Shown here piece after piece: positions 38,905 to 49,655 of a DNA stretch of 64,000 nucleotides. The notes below the pieces were generated by a model. It searched no databases. It was given only the letters and a program-made list of their open reading frames with translations, and was not told the origin of the DNA. The DNA lies in the NCBI RefSeq assembly GCF_001625445.1, contig NZ_LWHG01000032.1, forward strand, positions 124,001 through 188,000, given 5' to 3'. The position numbers and the translations under genes were made by a program. This stretch comes from Haladaptatus sp. R4 (GTDB taxonomy: Archaea > Halobacteriota > Halobacteria > Halobacteriales > Haladaptataceae). Position 1 is the stretch's first letter. Each line of letters opens with the position of its first letter.

Positions 38905-40152
38905 ATGGCTAGCGCGGCGAGTGAACTGAGCGAACCGCACGTGCTCGCGCACGCGAAGCGTCACCTGTTTCCGGACGACGGGGCGGGAACGACGTATGCG
39001 GTCGTGGATACGCAGTTCACCTCCGAGCAGTGGCTGGCAGACGGAGCCATCACACCGGAAATAACGGAGACGCTCGCGCCGTTCAATCACGTCTGCATCG
39101 GGACGGGATACCCCGACCTCGTCGGGGTTCGCTCGCTGGACGACGAACTGGTGGCCGTGAACCGGCTCGGGAGTGACCCACCGCTGATAGCGATCGAGGC
39201 CAAGGGATACACGAAATCGGGGACTGTGGATGTCGAGCGCGGGGTCGTACAGGCGTACGACCGGTTGCACGAGGCGAACGTCGCGTACGTCACCGCGCCC
39301 AGCAGCGCGATTTCGGAATCCGCTCGGACGCTCGCCCGCGAGTTGAACGTCGGCGTCCTCGCCGTCGAACCGGGCGGCGCGGTAACGCCGCTCGAACTGC
39401 CCCGGGTCGTGGGCAACCGAACGACCACGGAGGCCGAAGCGATTCGATTTCAAGCGAGCGCCCAAGGCGTCGTGGACGACTCGTTCGGTCTCAATCATCC
39501 GAAGAACTACCTCGGATACCCGCTTGCCTACTACGCCGACGGCTCGACGGAAGAGCTGATGCGGGAAAACAAGGTCGTCCGAGAAATCGACAGTGCGAAA
39601 CGAGGTGCGATAGTGCTCGGACTCGTGAAAAAACGACCAAACGGCATTCGTCTCACCGCCCTCGGACGCGAAGTCGTCCGCTTCGCACTCGGCCGATACG
39701 GATCGGTCGAGCGGGCGCTGAACGAGTTTCAAAATTGGTACCGGAAATCGCGCTGTTTCTACGACCTCGCACCGGAGTGGGGGCTGCTCACCAGGCGAGT
39801 TGTGTTCGACTATCCGGCGACGCAGCTCATCGTGGAAGAATTGCAGCGGTTGCACGAAGATGGCGAGACCTACCCGAATCTCGTTCAGCTGGTCGAATAT
39901 CTGTACGAACTGCATCCCACGTTCACCATCGAGCTGTTCGTCCGCGGAACGGACGACGCGAGAAATCGAGTCCTGGGCCCTGAAGGAGAGCTTCGAATCA
40001 ACGCGCTGACGAACGGCAACGTCTACCACTCCCCGACCGTCTTCCAGTTCAAGGCGATACTGTACCACGCCGGAATCCTGACCGAGCGGGGCGCGGAGCC
40101 GTCGAATCTCGACCCGAGAGCAGATACATGGGCGCTTCGGAACTCGTTGTGA
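38905..40152 (+). CDS. PD-(D/E)XK nuclease-superfamily-like protein
   Basis: Intact, 415 residues. The segment IGTGYPDLVGV (Asp71) - LIAIEAKGYT (Glu98, Lys100) - GVVQAYDRL (Gln116) gives the D-(n)-ExK-(n)-Q pattern of the PD-(D/E)XK fold, as in restriction-type endonucleases and Holliday-junction-like enzymes. A second domain from about residue 190 has a winged-helix-like run (GLVKKRPNGIRLTALGREVV) and helices to the end. No methyltransferase is adjacent, so it is not a standard restriction system. It may cut, nick or only bind DNA. Probably transcribed with the small wHTH gene. Confidence 0.65.
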   Translation: MASAASELSEPHVLAHAKRHLFPDDGAGTTYAVVDTQFTSEQWLADGAITPEITETLAPFNHVCIGTGYPDLVGVRSLDDELVAVNRLGSDPPLIAIEAKGYTKSGTVDVERGVVQAYDRLHEANVAYVTAPSSAISESARTLARELNVGVLAVEPGGAVTPLELPRVVGNRTTTEAEAIRFQASAQGVVDDSFGLNHPKNYLGYPLAYYADGSTEELMRENKVVREIDSAKRGAIVLGLVKKRPNGIRLTALGREVVRFALGRYGSVERALNEFQNWYRKSRCFYDLAPEWGLLTRRVVFDYPATQLIVEELQRLHEDGETYPNLVQLVEYLYELHPTFTIELFVRGTDDARNRVLGPEGELRINALTNGNVYHSPTVFQFKAILYHAGILTERGAEPSNLDPRADTWALRNSL

Positions 40153-40180
40153 GAAAGGAGTCAGTTTTCACCCGTTCCAC

Positions 40181-40819
40181 TCAGTTTGTAATCATCGGAG
40201 CCTCGCCGACCCATCTATCCGTCTCCGCCGCTCGAACCATGAACGCCGCAACGTTGGCTCGTGAGACCGTTGACAAGGCGGTGAGTCTGAGGTAGCCAGT
40301 TCGATAGTCACGAGTGCGTGGACCGCTCCTGATCCACGGCGGTCTGACCATGACCCATTCGTAATCGCTCGCCGCGAGCGTTCTCATGAGTCGTTCTCCT
40401 CCCCCGGTGAGATCGCCTGCGACGAGGTCCACCGCGAACGAGAGAACACGTCCCGAAACGGAGAACGGGTCTTTTGGATGGGAAATAACTCTGCCGCCGA
40501 GGATCACGACCCGTGGAACGTCGTGTGCTTGCATCGCAGCGAGGATGTTCTCCCCGCCGCGAATCGCCACGTCGATAGGGGAACCGTCTGCGGGGCCGAG
40601 CGCGCTGAGGACGGCATCGGTTCCCTGCACGGCGCGTTCGACCGCATCAGTGTCGAGAGCATCACCCTCGACGATCGACAGATGGCTGTTGTCGCGGTGG
40701 ATCGGATCAACTTTCTCCGGGCTTCGAACGAACGCCCGTACTTCGTGCTCCCGTAACAGCGCGGTATCCACGACGTGCCGACCGACCCTGCCCGTCGCTC
40801 CGAACACGACGACCTCCAT
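40181..40819 (-). CDS. NAD(P)-binding SDR-like oxidoreductase (NmrA/atypical SDR type)
   Basis: Intact, 212 residues. The N-terminal nucleotide motif GATGRVGRHV and the acidic region VEGDALDTDAVERAV are typical of atypical SDRs that bind NAD(P) and act on flavin, quinone or biliverdin-like substrates. Starts two bases after the end of the quinone oxidoreductase gene, so they form an operon. Confidence 0.75.
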   Translation of the reverse strand: MEVVVFGATGRVGRHVVDTALLREHEVRAFVRSPEKVDPIHRDNSHLSIVEGDALDTDAVERAVQGTDAVLSALGPADGSPIDVAIRGGENILAAMQAHDVPRVVILGGRVISHPKDPFSVSGRVLSFAVDLVAGDLTGGGERLMRTLAASDYEWVMVRPPWIRSGPRTRDYRTGYLRLTALSTVSRANVAAFMVRAAETDRWVGEAPMITN

Positions 40820-40820
40820 T

Positions 40821-41767
40821 TCAGTTCCCGTCCCCTTCGCTCGTCGTGAGAATGATCTTCCCGCAGAGGTGGCCGCCCTCGCTCAGTTCGTGTGCCTGTT
40901 GTGCTTCGGCCAGCGGGAACACCGTATCGAGCGTCGGCGCGACGGTGCCGTCTTCGAGAAGTTCGGTAATCTCGTCGAGCCATTCCCGGTCGAAGGTGTC
41001 CGACCGTTCGACGCGAACGCCGTGCTCGTCCGCCGCCTCCTCCTGTTCCGGCGTGAGGTTCAGCGGGAGATTGTCGATGACCCCGCCCTCCTTCGTGATT
41101 TCGAGCGAGCGGGTGAAGGTATCGCCACCGATCGCGTCGATCGCCACATCGACCGGTTCGATGGCGTCCTCGAAGCGCTCCTCGCGGTAGTTGACGAATT
41201 CGTCCACGCCCAAATCTCGGAGGTACTCCTCGTTCGAACCGGAGGCGGTACCGACGACGTGGGCACCGCGCCACTTTGCAAATTGGACGGCGAAGTGGCC
41301 CACGCCGCCCGCGCGGCGTGAATCAGCACCCGCTGCCCCGGTTGCAAGTCGGTCAGGTGCATGGACCGCCACGCGGTGAGTCCCGCCATCGGAACACCGG
41401 CCGCCTCCTCGAACGACAGCGACGCCGGTTTCTGACCGAGTTTTCCCTCCGTAGGCGAAACCGCGACCGCTTCCGCGTACGCACCACCGTCGCCTGGAAA
41501 CGGCAGTACCCCGTACACTTCGTCGCCTGGTTCGAACTCGCTCACGTCCGTCCCGACCTCGTCAACGACACCGGCGATGTCCCATCCCGGAATCCACGGG
41601 AGGTCGATGGGGAATGGGGCACCTTGCCGAATTTTACAATCGGCAGGGTTTACACCGGCCGCGTGAATTCGGACGCGGACCTCGCCGTCTGCTGGTTCCG
41701 GAGTCTCTATCTCCTCGTACCGGAGGTTCGATGCGTCGCCAAACTCGTGAATACGTACTGCTTTCAT
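40821..41767 (-). CDS. Zinc-independent NADPH:quinone oxidoreductase-like enzyme (frameshifted)
   Basis: Medium-chain reductase: MKAVRIHEFGDASNLRYEEIETPEPADGEV, GVNPADCKIRQG, PWIPGWDIAGVV, then QRVLIHAA. A lesion near 41322 is mended by one base to GGVGHFAVQFAKWRGAHVVGTAS (the NADPH loop) and continues to a stop at 40821. The zinc ligands of alcohol dehydrogenase are absent, fitting the zeta-crystallin/QOR type. Forms an operon with the SDR-like gene downstream. Confidence 0.8.
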
Positions 41768-41822
41768 CCGTGATTTCTCCTGAATTCGTGGTATCTGATT
41801 CGCCCGTGATCGGACAGCGAAC

Positions 41823-42626
41823 TCATTCTATGAGATTGTAGCCGCCGTCAATGGGAAACACCTGACCGGTGACCCAGTCGGAACAGGAATCCGCCAACCG
41901 GACGATCCATTCGGCGATTTCTTCGGGTTCGGCGCTCCGACCGAGCGGAACCGTCTGTTGCTCTTGCATTCGTTCCAGTTGCTCCTCGGATAGGCCCGCC
42001 CGTTCGAGTGCGCCGGTAGCAGTCGGTCCCGGAGCGACCGCGTTCACGCGAACCTCCGGTGCGAGTTCGACCGCCCAGTAACGAGTCAGGTGTTCCATCG
42101 CCCGCTTCGAGACGCCGAACGTGCTGCTGTGCGGTCTCGGTCGAATGTCGCTGCCAGCGACGTTGACTATCGTCCCACCCTGCTCACGAAGATCCGCGAC
42201 GGTTCTTCCTCAGAAGCAGCGATGGGCCGATGACGTTCGTCTCGTAAATCCGACGGACGAGTTTCGGAGATTGCTCGCCTATCGGTCCGAAACCGGCCGC
42301 TGCGGCGTTGTTGACGAGGACCGAGACCGGTCCCCAGTGATCGTTCGCCCGCTGGACGACCCGTTTCAGTGCCTCGAAATCGGTCATGTCGGTCGACGAT
42401 TCCGTCGATATTCGGGGCCCCTTCGGCGGCCGCCTCCAACCGCTCGCGGTTCCGGCCGGTAATCAGAACGTTCGCTCCTGCCGCGGCGAGTCGCAAGGCG
42501 GTGGCCTCGCCGATTCCGCTGTTTCCACCAGTGACGATGGCTACCTCACCATCGAGGTCGCCGTCGTCGAGAGTCGCCGTGCTGTATCGCGCTGTGCGCG
42601 TTTTTCGTCCGTGCCGTCGGACGCAT
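41823..42626 (-). CDS. Short-chain dehydrogenase/reductase, several frameshifts, Phe at the catalytic Tyr
   Basis: Pieces in order: [40 protein letters not shown] (nucleotide motif), [74 protein letters not shown], and [12 protein letters not shown], ending [12 protein letters not shown]. The catalytic YxxxK position reads FGVSK, so Tyr is Phe here. Lesions near 42590, 42405, 42390 and 42195. The start is uncertain: ATG at 42626 needs a further one-base change. The divergent HTH_10 regulator suggests local control. Confidence 0.65.
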
Positions 42627-42767
42627 CGTGTTGCTGTCTGACCACACCGAACGCTACGTTTTCCCGGCGGATGCACCGACTGCCCCGAAAATGGGGCAGT
42701 ATTTAAGGTAATGTCGCATGAGTAGTAGCACGGTAGGCGACCAAAGCGGACAGGATACCGATACTGC

Positions 42768-43418
42768 ATGAGAACGATAACGTTCACCATCACTCGACCT
42801 GACGGATTTCACCCGACTGCCTACGAACTGCACACTAGCGAATCCTCCGCTGGCCGAAAATCGATCCTCCACTTCAACGTGCTGGACGACGGAACGATGG
42901 TCATGTTGGCTCACGTCCATGGAAATTCCGACCGCATGCGCCGACTGATCGGGCAAAACCCGGACGTGATCGACTACAGCGTTTCGGACGAAGGGGATGG
43001 TACCGGACTCATGTATCTGCACAGTCAGCTTCCGGACTCGATGCGCGGAATTCTCCGGCCGCTCGACGAGCACGAGGTGTTCTTCGAGTCCATCGAATAC
43101 ATCTCCGAGGAGGAAATCCGCGTGACCATGATCGGCGAGACTAACGAAGTGTTACAGCGAGCGCTCGCAGAAATTCCCGACGAAATCAACATCACAGTCG
43201 AGCGAATCGGCGTGTACTCTCCAGGGACGAGCGATCTCACCGGATTGTTGACCGACCGCCAACAGGAGATTTTGGACATCGCGATGGAACTCGGCTACTA
43301 CGAGAACCCGCGCCGTTCCACCCACGGGGAAATCGCCGAGCGCGTCGGAATCGATGCAAGCACGGTCAGCGAACACATGCGAAAGATCGAAGCCCGAGCG
43401 TTCGCGTTCCTCGCTTGA
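42768..43418 (+). CDS. HTH_10-type transcription regulator
   Basis: Intact, 216 residues starting [20 protein letters not shown]-terminal domain (about 1-155), then HTH_10: [54 protein letters not shown]-like TATTTAA lies near 42700. Divergent from the SDR gene and likely to control it, the oxidoreductase pair, or both (inference). Confidence 0.8.
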   Translation: MRTITFTITRPDGFHPTAYELHTSESSAGRKSILHFNVLDDGTMVMLAHVHGNSDRMRRLIGQNPDVIDYSVSDEGDGTGLMYLHSQLPDSMRGILRPLDEHEVFFESIEYISEEEIRVTMIGETNEVLQRALAEIPDEINITVERIGVYSPGTSDLTGLLTDRQQEILDIAMELGYYENPRRSTHGEIAERVGIDASTVSEHMRKIEARAFAFLA

Positions 43419-43455
43419 AATTCGATATGAGAGCGGAAGAGAGGAGTATTCGTTC

Positions 43456-44727
43456 TTACTCGTTCGGCAACAGCGCGTACAGACCGAGCGCCACCGCCGA
43501 CAGCACGCCCAGAATGATGAACGCGAGATTCAATTCGTTCGCGTCGGCGAAGACCCCCATAAACGTCGAACCGAGCGAACCGACGAGGAAGAAACCGGTT
43601 CTGATGAATCCCCACGCCGAGCCTTGAAGGTGGTCGGGGAGCGCGCCGACGATGAAGGAGTTCGTGACGGCGTTGACCGCCATGCGCGTACCGAGAATAC
43701 CGACGACGACCGCTATCGCGAGTTTTCCGGAGACGAGCGTCAGTGCGATGGGAGCGACGACGCCGATGGCGGTGACGACGAGGAGGACGGGTTTGATGCC
43801 GATTCGGTCGGCGGCGCTGCCCGCGACGATTTGGGACGCCGCGCCGACGACGAACATGAACCCGAACAGCAGGGCGGCGGTTCCCTGACTCAGCCCCTTC
43901 GTCTGGAGATACGTCGGGAGGAACGCGGTGATCCCCTGATAGGCGAAGAGCAGAATCGCCACCGAGAGGGTCGCGAGCAGGATGGAGCGGTCCGAGAGCG
44001 TCCCGACGAGTTCGCCGAACTCCGGTAGCGTGGAGGACGAAGCCGTGTCGGATTCACCGCCGTCGGAGACGGCGTCGGTGTCCCGACCGGTCGTCGCTCG
44101 GACGGTCGTTCTCGGCGGGACGTTCGGGGACGACGTTCCACGCCAATACGGACATGACGAAGAACGGGACCGCCAATCCGGCGAGGATGGCCCGCCAGCC
44201 AACATCGGTCACGACGGCCGCCGCGATGTTCGGGAGGAACGCGGACCCGAGGCTACCGATGGCCAACGTGATGCCGAACGCCGCGCCCGCGTTCCGCGTG
44301 AACGTCCGCGAGAGGACCGTCCCTCGACTCGGGCCGTAGAGGCCGGACGTGAGTCCGTAGGCCGCGCTACCGAGGAAGAAGACGCCGAAAGCCGGTGCGA
44401 ACCCGAGGAGGAGCATGCTGAATCCGGACAGACCGAGGCTCGCGGTCAACAACCGTCGCTCCCCGAGACGGTTGACCAACACCCCCGCCGGGAACTGCAT
44501 CAAGGCGTAACCGATCCAGAGGGCGGTGATGGCTCGACGGCGAGCGAGTCGGAGATGTGGAGATTCGATTCGATCTGGGGCAACAGCGTCGGGAGGATAA
44601 ACCGCATACCGAGCGTGAACGCCCACCCGATTGCGACGGTGACGAGCAGCCAGCCCCGGCCGTCACCGCGGAGGCCGCGAACCGTCTCCCGTAACTGTCG
44701 AGATAGCGAACGATAGCGAGCGGACAT
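43456..44727 (-). CDS. MFS transporter (frameshifted)
   Basis: Starts MSARYRSLSRQLRETVRGL. First helix WLLVTVAIGWAFTLGMRFILPTLLPQIESNL; the helix-2/3 loop (GVLVNRLGERRLLTASLGL); then AAYGLTSGLYGPSRGTVLSRTFTRNAGAAFG and the second half LPTYLQTKGLSQGTAALLFGFMFVVGAASQIVAGSAADRIGIKPV. Lesions near 44538 and 44110, each repaired by one base. Family of nitrate/OFA-like antiporters; substrate unknown. Confidence 0.8.
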
Positions 44728-44866
44728 CTGGTAGTTCGAGGATGGTTCGGCGGCCGGTTAAATGGGCGGATGTCACCCAATCTTCACCGGTATTCCGCCG
44801 TCACGACGATACCCGGCCCCCCTCGCCGGAGTGGTTTTGTCGATAGAGGTCGTCATCGCTCGGACG

Positions 44867-45855
44867 ATGGGGACGATGGAAACGGAATCGGAACCGGTTC
44901 GGGGACTCGTGGACGTGGACGTACAACCGTCGTCGGCGTTGCGTGAGCGCGTGGGGGAGCGCATCGAACTCACCGTCGGCGCGACCCCGACGAGGACGCG
45001 CTCGTCGACGAATTGGCCGACGTGGACGTGGTGTTCACCACATCCCGCCTGCCGATTTCGCGGCGAGTTCTGAAAGCGACGGACCTCTCGGTGGTCGCCA
45101 AGTTCGGCACCGGCCTCGACAACGTCGACGTCGAAGCGGCGAACGACCACGGAATCCCGGTGACGTACACGCCCGGACTCAACGCGCTCTCCGTGGCCGA
45201 ACACGCGCTCGGCCTCCTGCTGGCGACGCTCCGACGAACGGTTCACGCCCAGCGCGTCCTCGAATCCGGCGGCTGGCGGGACGAAACGCCCATCGGTCGG
45301 CAACTCTCGGGGAAGACGGTCGGAATCGTCGGCTACGGTCGAATCGGCCAGCGGTTCGCCACGCTGCTCGACGGGTTCCACGCCGAGACGCTCGCGTTCG
45401 ATCCGTACGTGGACCAGGAGGACGCGGAACTGACGGGTACGGCGATGGCGACGCTCGATTCCCTGCTGGAACGGAGCGACGCCGTCGTGGTCACCACCGA
45501 GTTGACCGACGAGACGCGCGGCATGCTCGACGAAGCGGCGTTCGCCGCGATGAAGCCGTCGGCAGTCGTCGTCAACGTCGCACGGGGGGCGGTCATCGAC
45601 AAGTCGGCACTCGTCGGGGCGCTCCGCGACGAAACCATCGCCGGTGCCGGACTCGACGTGTTCGAGACGGAACCGCTGACCCCTGATTCGCCGCTCCACG
45701 GGTTCGAAACGGTCACGCTGACGCCCCACATCGCGGCGCGAACCGAGGAGGCGAGCGTGGCCTGCATCGACCGTTTGGCGACGAACGCGCTCGCCCTGCT
45801 CGACGGGCGGACGGTTCCCGACCGCTATCTGGCGACGGGGTCGGAGGTACGATGA
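44867..45855 (+). CDS. D-2-hydroxyacid dehydrogenase (SerA/GyaR family), 5' frameshift
   Basis: Starts [19 protein letters not shown]; a lesion at a C run near 44987 shifts from GATP to [16 protein letters not shown]. The rest is intact: [34 protein letters not shown] loop [48 protein letters not shown]. The usual Arg, Glu and His residues are present. Reduces a 2-oxo acid. The stop abuts the 3' end of the convergent copper ATPase. Confidence 0.8.
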
Positions 45856-47910
45856 TCAGACCGACAGGTCGGCCCCTCGCAATCGACGGGCGTTGACGGC
45901 GACGACGACCGTGCTCGCGGACATGAGCACGCGCCGACGGCGGGCGAGAGCAGGATGCCGAACGGCGCGAGGACGCCCGCCGCGAGCGGGAGCGCGAAGA
46001 CGTTGTACCCCGTCGCCCAGACGAGGTTCTCCTGCATCTTCCGGTAACTCGCACGGCTGAGGCGGATCAGTTTCACCACGTCGAGCGGGTCGTTCTCCAC
46101 GAGGACGATGTCGGCGGATTCGATGGCGACGTCGGTGCCGCTCCGATGGCGATGCCGACGTCCGCGCGCGTCAACGCCGGTGCGTCGTTCACGCCGTCGC
46201 CGACCATCGCCACGCGCTCGCCGCCCGCCGTGAGGTCCGTGACTCGCTCGTCCTTCTCCTCCGGCAGCACCTCAGCGAAGTAGGTGTCGATACCCAGTTC
46301 GTCGGCCACGGAACGGGCGACGGCCTCGCTGTCGCCCGTCAGCATGGCGACTTCGATTCCCATCCCGTGGAGCGCATCGACGGTCCGCTTGCTCGCCTCC
46401 CGAACCACGTCCGCCAACGCGAATCCGGCGACGACGTTCCCGTCGGAGACGAGGTAAACGACGGTCTGGCCCTTCTCACCAGCGGTTCGAGCGAAGTCAG
46501 AAATGTTCTCGGGGAGAGCGGCATCGAGGGAATCGAGCAGGTTCGGCCCGCCGACGAGCGTCTCTCGGGTCTCGACCGTCGCGCGAACGCCGCGTCCCTT
46601 GATGTTCTCGAAGTCGCTCGCGGGCGGGATAGACGCGTCCTCGTCGTTCGCGTGGCGACGGATGGCTTCGGCGATGGGGTGTTCGGAGTCGGTTTCGACG
46701 GCGGCCGCGACGGCCGATGCCCGCCGGTCGTTCCACCCGTCCGCCGTCTCGACGCCGACGACGCCCTGTTTGCCTTCCGTGAGCGTCCCCGTCTTGTCGA
46801 ACATGACGATATCGAGGTTTCTGGCGTCCTCCATCGCGGTGCGGTCGCGGACGAGGACGCCGTTCGTCGCGGCCATCGAGGTGGTGATGGCGACGACGAG
46901 CGGGACCGCCAATCCGAGCGCGTGCGGGCAGGCGATGACCAACACCGTGACGACGCGTTCGACCACGTCGAGGCCGAACCCCGTGGCGAGAATCCACGCG
47001 ACCGCCGTGACGGCGGCGACGCCCAGCGCGACGTAGAACAGCCATCCGGCGGCCCTGTCGGCCAGCAGTTGCGTTCCGGATTTGCTCCCCTGTGCCTCCT
47101 CGACGAGTCGCACGATACCGGCGAGGGCCGTCTCGTCGCCGGTCGCACCGACTCGGACGCGGAGACTTCCGTCCCCGCTGTTGACCGTTCCGCCGATGAC
47201 GTCGTCGCCGGGGTGTTTCCCCACCGGGCGCGACTCGCCGGTGATCATGGCCTCGTCGGCGACGACTCGCCGTCCTCGACCGTGCCGTCCGCGGGGATGC
47301 TCGCCCCCGGTCGAACGAGCACTCGGTCGCCGACCTGCAAGTCGGCGACCGGAACTTCGTCCGTCGTTCCGTCGTCCGCGATTCGCTCCGCCGTATCCGG
47401 CATCAGTCGGGCCAGTTCGTCCAGCGCACCGGAGGCCTGCCGGACGCTCCGCATCTCCATCCAGTGGCCCAACAGCATGACGTCGATGAGCGTCACGAGT
47501 TCCCAGAAGAAGCCCATCGTCCCGGGGAGGACGAACACCGCCGCGATGCTGTAGACGAACGCGACCGTGATGGCGAGCGAGACGAGCATCATCATCGCGG
47601 GTTGGCGGTTTTCGAACTCGACCCGCGCCATCGAGAGGAAGGGAACCCCGCCGTACGCGAAGACTATCACGGCGAAAACCGGCGTTACCCACTCGCTCCC
47701 CGGAAATCCGATCGCGGTGTAGCCGAGCGTCGATTGAACGAACTCGCTGAAGTAGAGCACCGGCACCGAGAGGACGAGACAGACCCAAAACCGACGTCGG
47801 AACATCCCCTCGTGCCCGTGATGGTCTATCCGTGCCGGACGGTCGTCGCGGGACGACGGTGTTTCGGCGTCGTGTGGTTCCCCTGGACTGTCCGAACTGA
47901 CGTGTGACAT
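45856..47910 (-). CDS. CopB-type (P1B-3) copper-transporting ATPase, frameshifted
   Basis: Soft-metal P-type ATPase: phosphorylation site [11 protein letters not shown], actuator motif [10 protein letters not shown], hinge [18 protein letters not shown]. Helix 6 reads [10 protein letters not shown], the CPH signature of the P1B-3 subgroup (CopB), and helix 8 holds [12 protein letters not shown]. The N-terminus is short and histidine-rich (IDHHGHEG) instead of a heavy-metal-associated domain, also as in CopB. Lesions near 47262, 46140 and 45930, each repairable by one base, with TGA at 45856-45858. ATG at 47910 (MSHVSSD) or 47916. Probably exports Cu2+ or Cu+. Confidence 0.85.
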
Positions 47911-48107
47911 CTTCACCCACCCTGGAGAGGGATACGCCGGTGAGAATCATCAACCTGTCCACAAGTATGCGTTCTGAACACGAGATAACCGTCTGTAGAG
48001 GCGTTGAGATTGGAGAATTTATTTATTATGAACGATTCCGATAATCGTCCTGTCGTGTAATTCTTTGGCCAATAGCGTTTTGGATGCCATCTCCCTGATG
48101 GGTAGCA

Positions 48108-49550
48108 ATGGCAGCGAACGCCCCTCCAGCATCCCGCGCTCGAAACGTCCTCCTGATCTGTCTCGATACCGTTCGGGCGGACTTCTTCGCCGAGTACGCG
48201 AAGCGCCTCCAACGACTCTCGGACGTGACGTTCACCGGGTGTCGCGCCGCGAGTTCGTGGACGGTCCCGAGCCACGCGAGCATGTTTACCGGGGAGCTAC
48301 CGTCCAAACACGGCGTCCACACGTACAACCGCAGGTTCGATACCATCGACCGCGACGAGACGTTCCTGTCGGAGTTGGACGGCTACACGACGTTCGGCGT
48401 GAGCGCAAACGCCTTCGTCAGCCCGACGTACGGCTTCGATTCGTGGTTCGACGAGTTCGCCGCTGTCGAACCGAAACACCGCTATCCGGAGGCGACGAGC
48501 CTCAACGAGGTCGGTCAGGAAACCGACGGCACCGAGAAGTACACGGAGTTCCTTCGGGCGGCGATGGCGGACGACCACCCAATAGAGAGCCTGAAAAACA
48601 CGGCCTACGGCGTGCTCCACCAGACGACGAAGACGGGACCCGTCCCGAAACTGGTGGACAACGGTGGGTCGGCGGTGCTCGACGCGACGAAACGGCGGGC
48701 CAACGATGCCGACGAACCGTTCTTCGGGTTCTGTAACCTGATGGACGCGCACACGCCGCTTCAGCCGTGCCGGGTGTACGACTCGGAGTTACTTCGTGGC
48801 GTGCCGAACTCGTGGACCTCGGAACAGTACGGCGTCTGGGAGCTGATGAACGGGAAAGACGAACACGAGGACTACTGGCGCGTCCGTCGGCAGGTGTACG
48901 GCGCGACGATCGAGTACATAGATCGACTCCTCTCGACGTTCGTCCACGAAGTGCTCGATTCGTCGCGGCGCGAGACGACGATCATCGTCACGGCGGACCA
49001 CGGTGAGAACCACGCCGAGGAAGCCGACGACTACCTTGCAAACCACAAGAGCAGTCTCTCGGAAGGGCTGTTGCACGTGCCCCTCTGCATCATCAACCCA
49101 CCGGCGGGCTACGAACCGGAGGAGACCGGGTACGTCTCGCAACTCGAACTCGGCCGTCTCGTCACCGGGCTTGCGAACGGCGAGACGCCCGACGTCTCGC
49201 ACGACGAAATCCCGGCCGAACTGGTCGGGCTGAGCGCCGGACCGGAACCGCCGGAAAACCGGGAGTACTGGGACCGGATGATGCGCTGCGTGTACGAGGA
49301 AGGGGAAAAGACGGTCTGGGATTCGCTCGGGACGCGAACCGAGTACGAACTCGACCCGAGTCGGCTATCGTGGCAGCGGAAGGTCGAATCGGACGAGGGC
49401 GGAGCGGACGGACCGGACGACGAATCCCCGTTCTTCGCGGACGCCATCGCCGAGGCGAAAGCGACGGCCCAAAACGAAGATTCGAACGAATCGAGCGACG
49501 AAATCGACGCATCGACCGAGTCGCGCCTGCGGGAGCTAGGGTATCTGTGA
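48108..49550 (+). CDS. Sulfatase / alkaline-phosphatase superfamily hydrolase
   Basis: Intact, 480 residues starting MAANAPPASRARNVLL. Metal site LLICLDTVRADFF, SSWTVPSHASMFTGELPSKHGV (Ser where the formylglycine Cys would be), IVTADHGENHAEEADDY, and an acidic 60-residue tail that ends RLRELGYL. No signal peptide, so the enzyme acts on cytoplasmic or lipid-linked substrates, or with a partner. The flippase follows after 105 bases on the same strand, so both probably serve surface glycan synthesis. Confidence 0.8.
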   Translation: MAANAPPASRARNVLLICLDTVRADFFAEYAKRLQRLSDVTFTGCRAASSWTVPSHASMFTGELPSKHGVHTYNRRFDTIDRDETFLSELDGYTTFGVSANAFVSPTYGFDSWFDEFAAVEPKHRYPEATSLNEVGQETDGTEKYTEFLRAAMADDHPIESLKNTAYGVLHQTTKTGPVPKLVDNGGSAVLDATKRRANDADEPFFGFCNLMDAHTPLQPCRVYDSELLRGVPNSWTSEQYGVWELMNGKDEHEDYWRVRRQVYGATIEYIDRLLSTFVHEVLDSSRRETTIIVTADHGENHAEEADDYLANHKSSLSEGLLHVPLCIINPPAGYEPEETGYVSQLELGRLVTGLANGETPDVSHDEIPAELVGLSAGPEPPENREYWDRMMRCVYEEGEKTVWDSLGTRTEYELDPSRLSWQRKVESDEGGADGPDDESPFFADAIAEAKATAQNEDSNESSDEIDASTESRLRELGYL

Positions 49551-49655
49551 ACGGGTCCCGCATCCTTCCGAGGAGAGGGACACCGACGGTCCGAGGGCGG
49601 ACCGACGAAACACAAGAAATAACCACCGACGGTCGGATACCAACAGCAGACGCCA

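Noticed and set aside
38905-40152. Restriction-modification system at the PD-(D/E)XK gene
   Set aside because: No methyltransferase or specificity subunit is found within the window, so only a solitary nuclease-fold protein is claimed.
44867-45855. serA (phosphoglycerate dehydrogenase) as a precise gene name
   Set aside because: The protein has only the two dehydrogenase domains and no ACT domain, so the exact substrate is open and no symbol is assigned.
48108-49550. PglZ-type alkaline-phosphatase-superfamily protein of a BREX defence locus
   Set aside because: The neighbours (flippase, copper ATPase) and the sulfatase C-terminal signature RELGYL do not fit BREX; no BrxC, BrxL or PglX is present.
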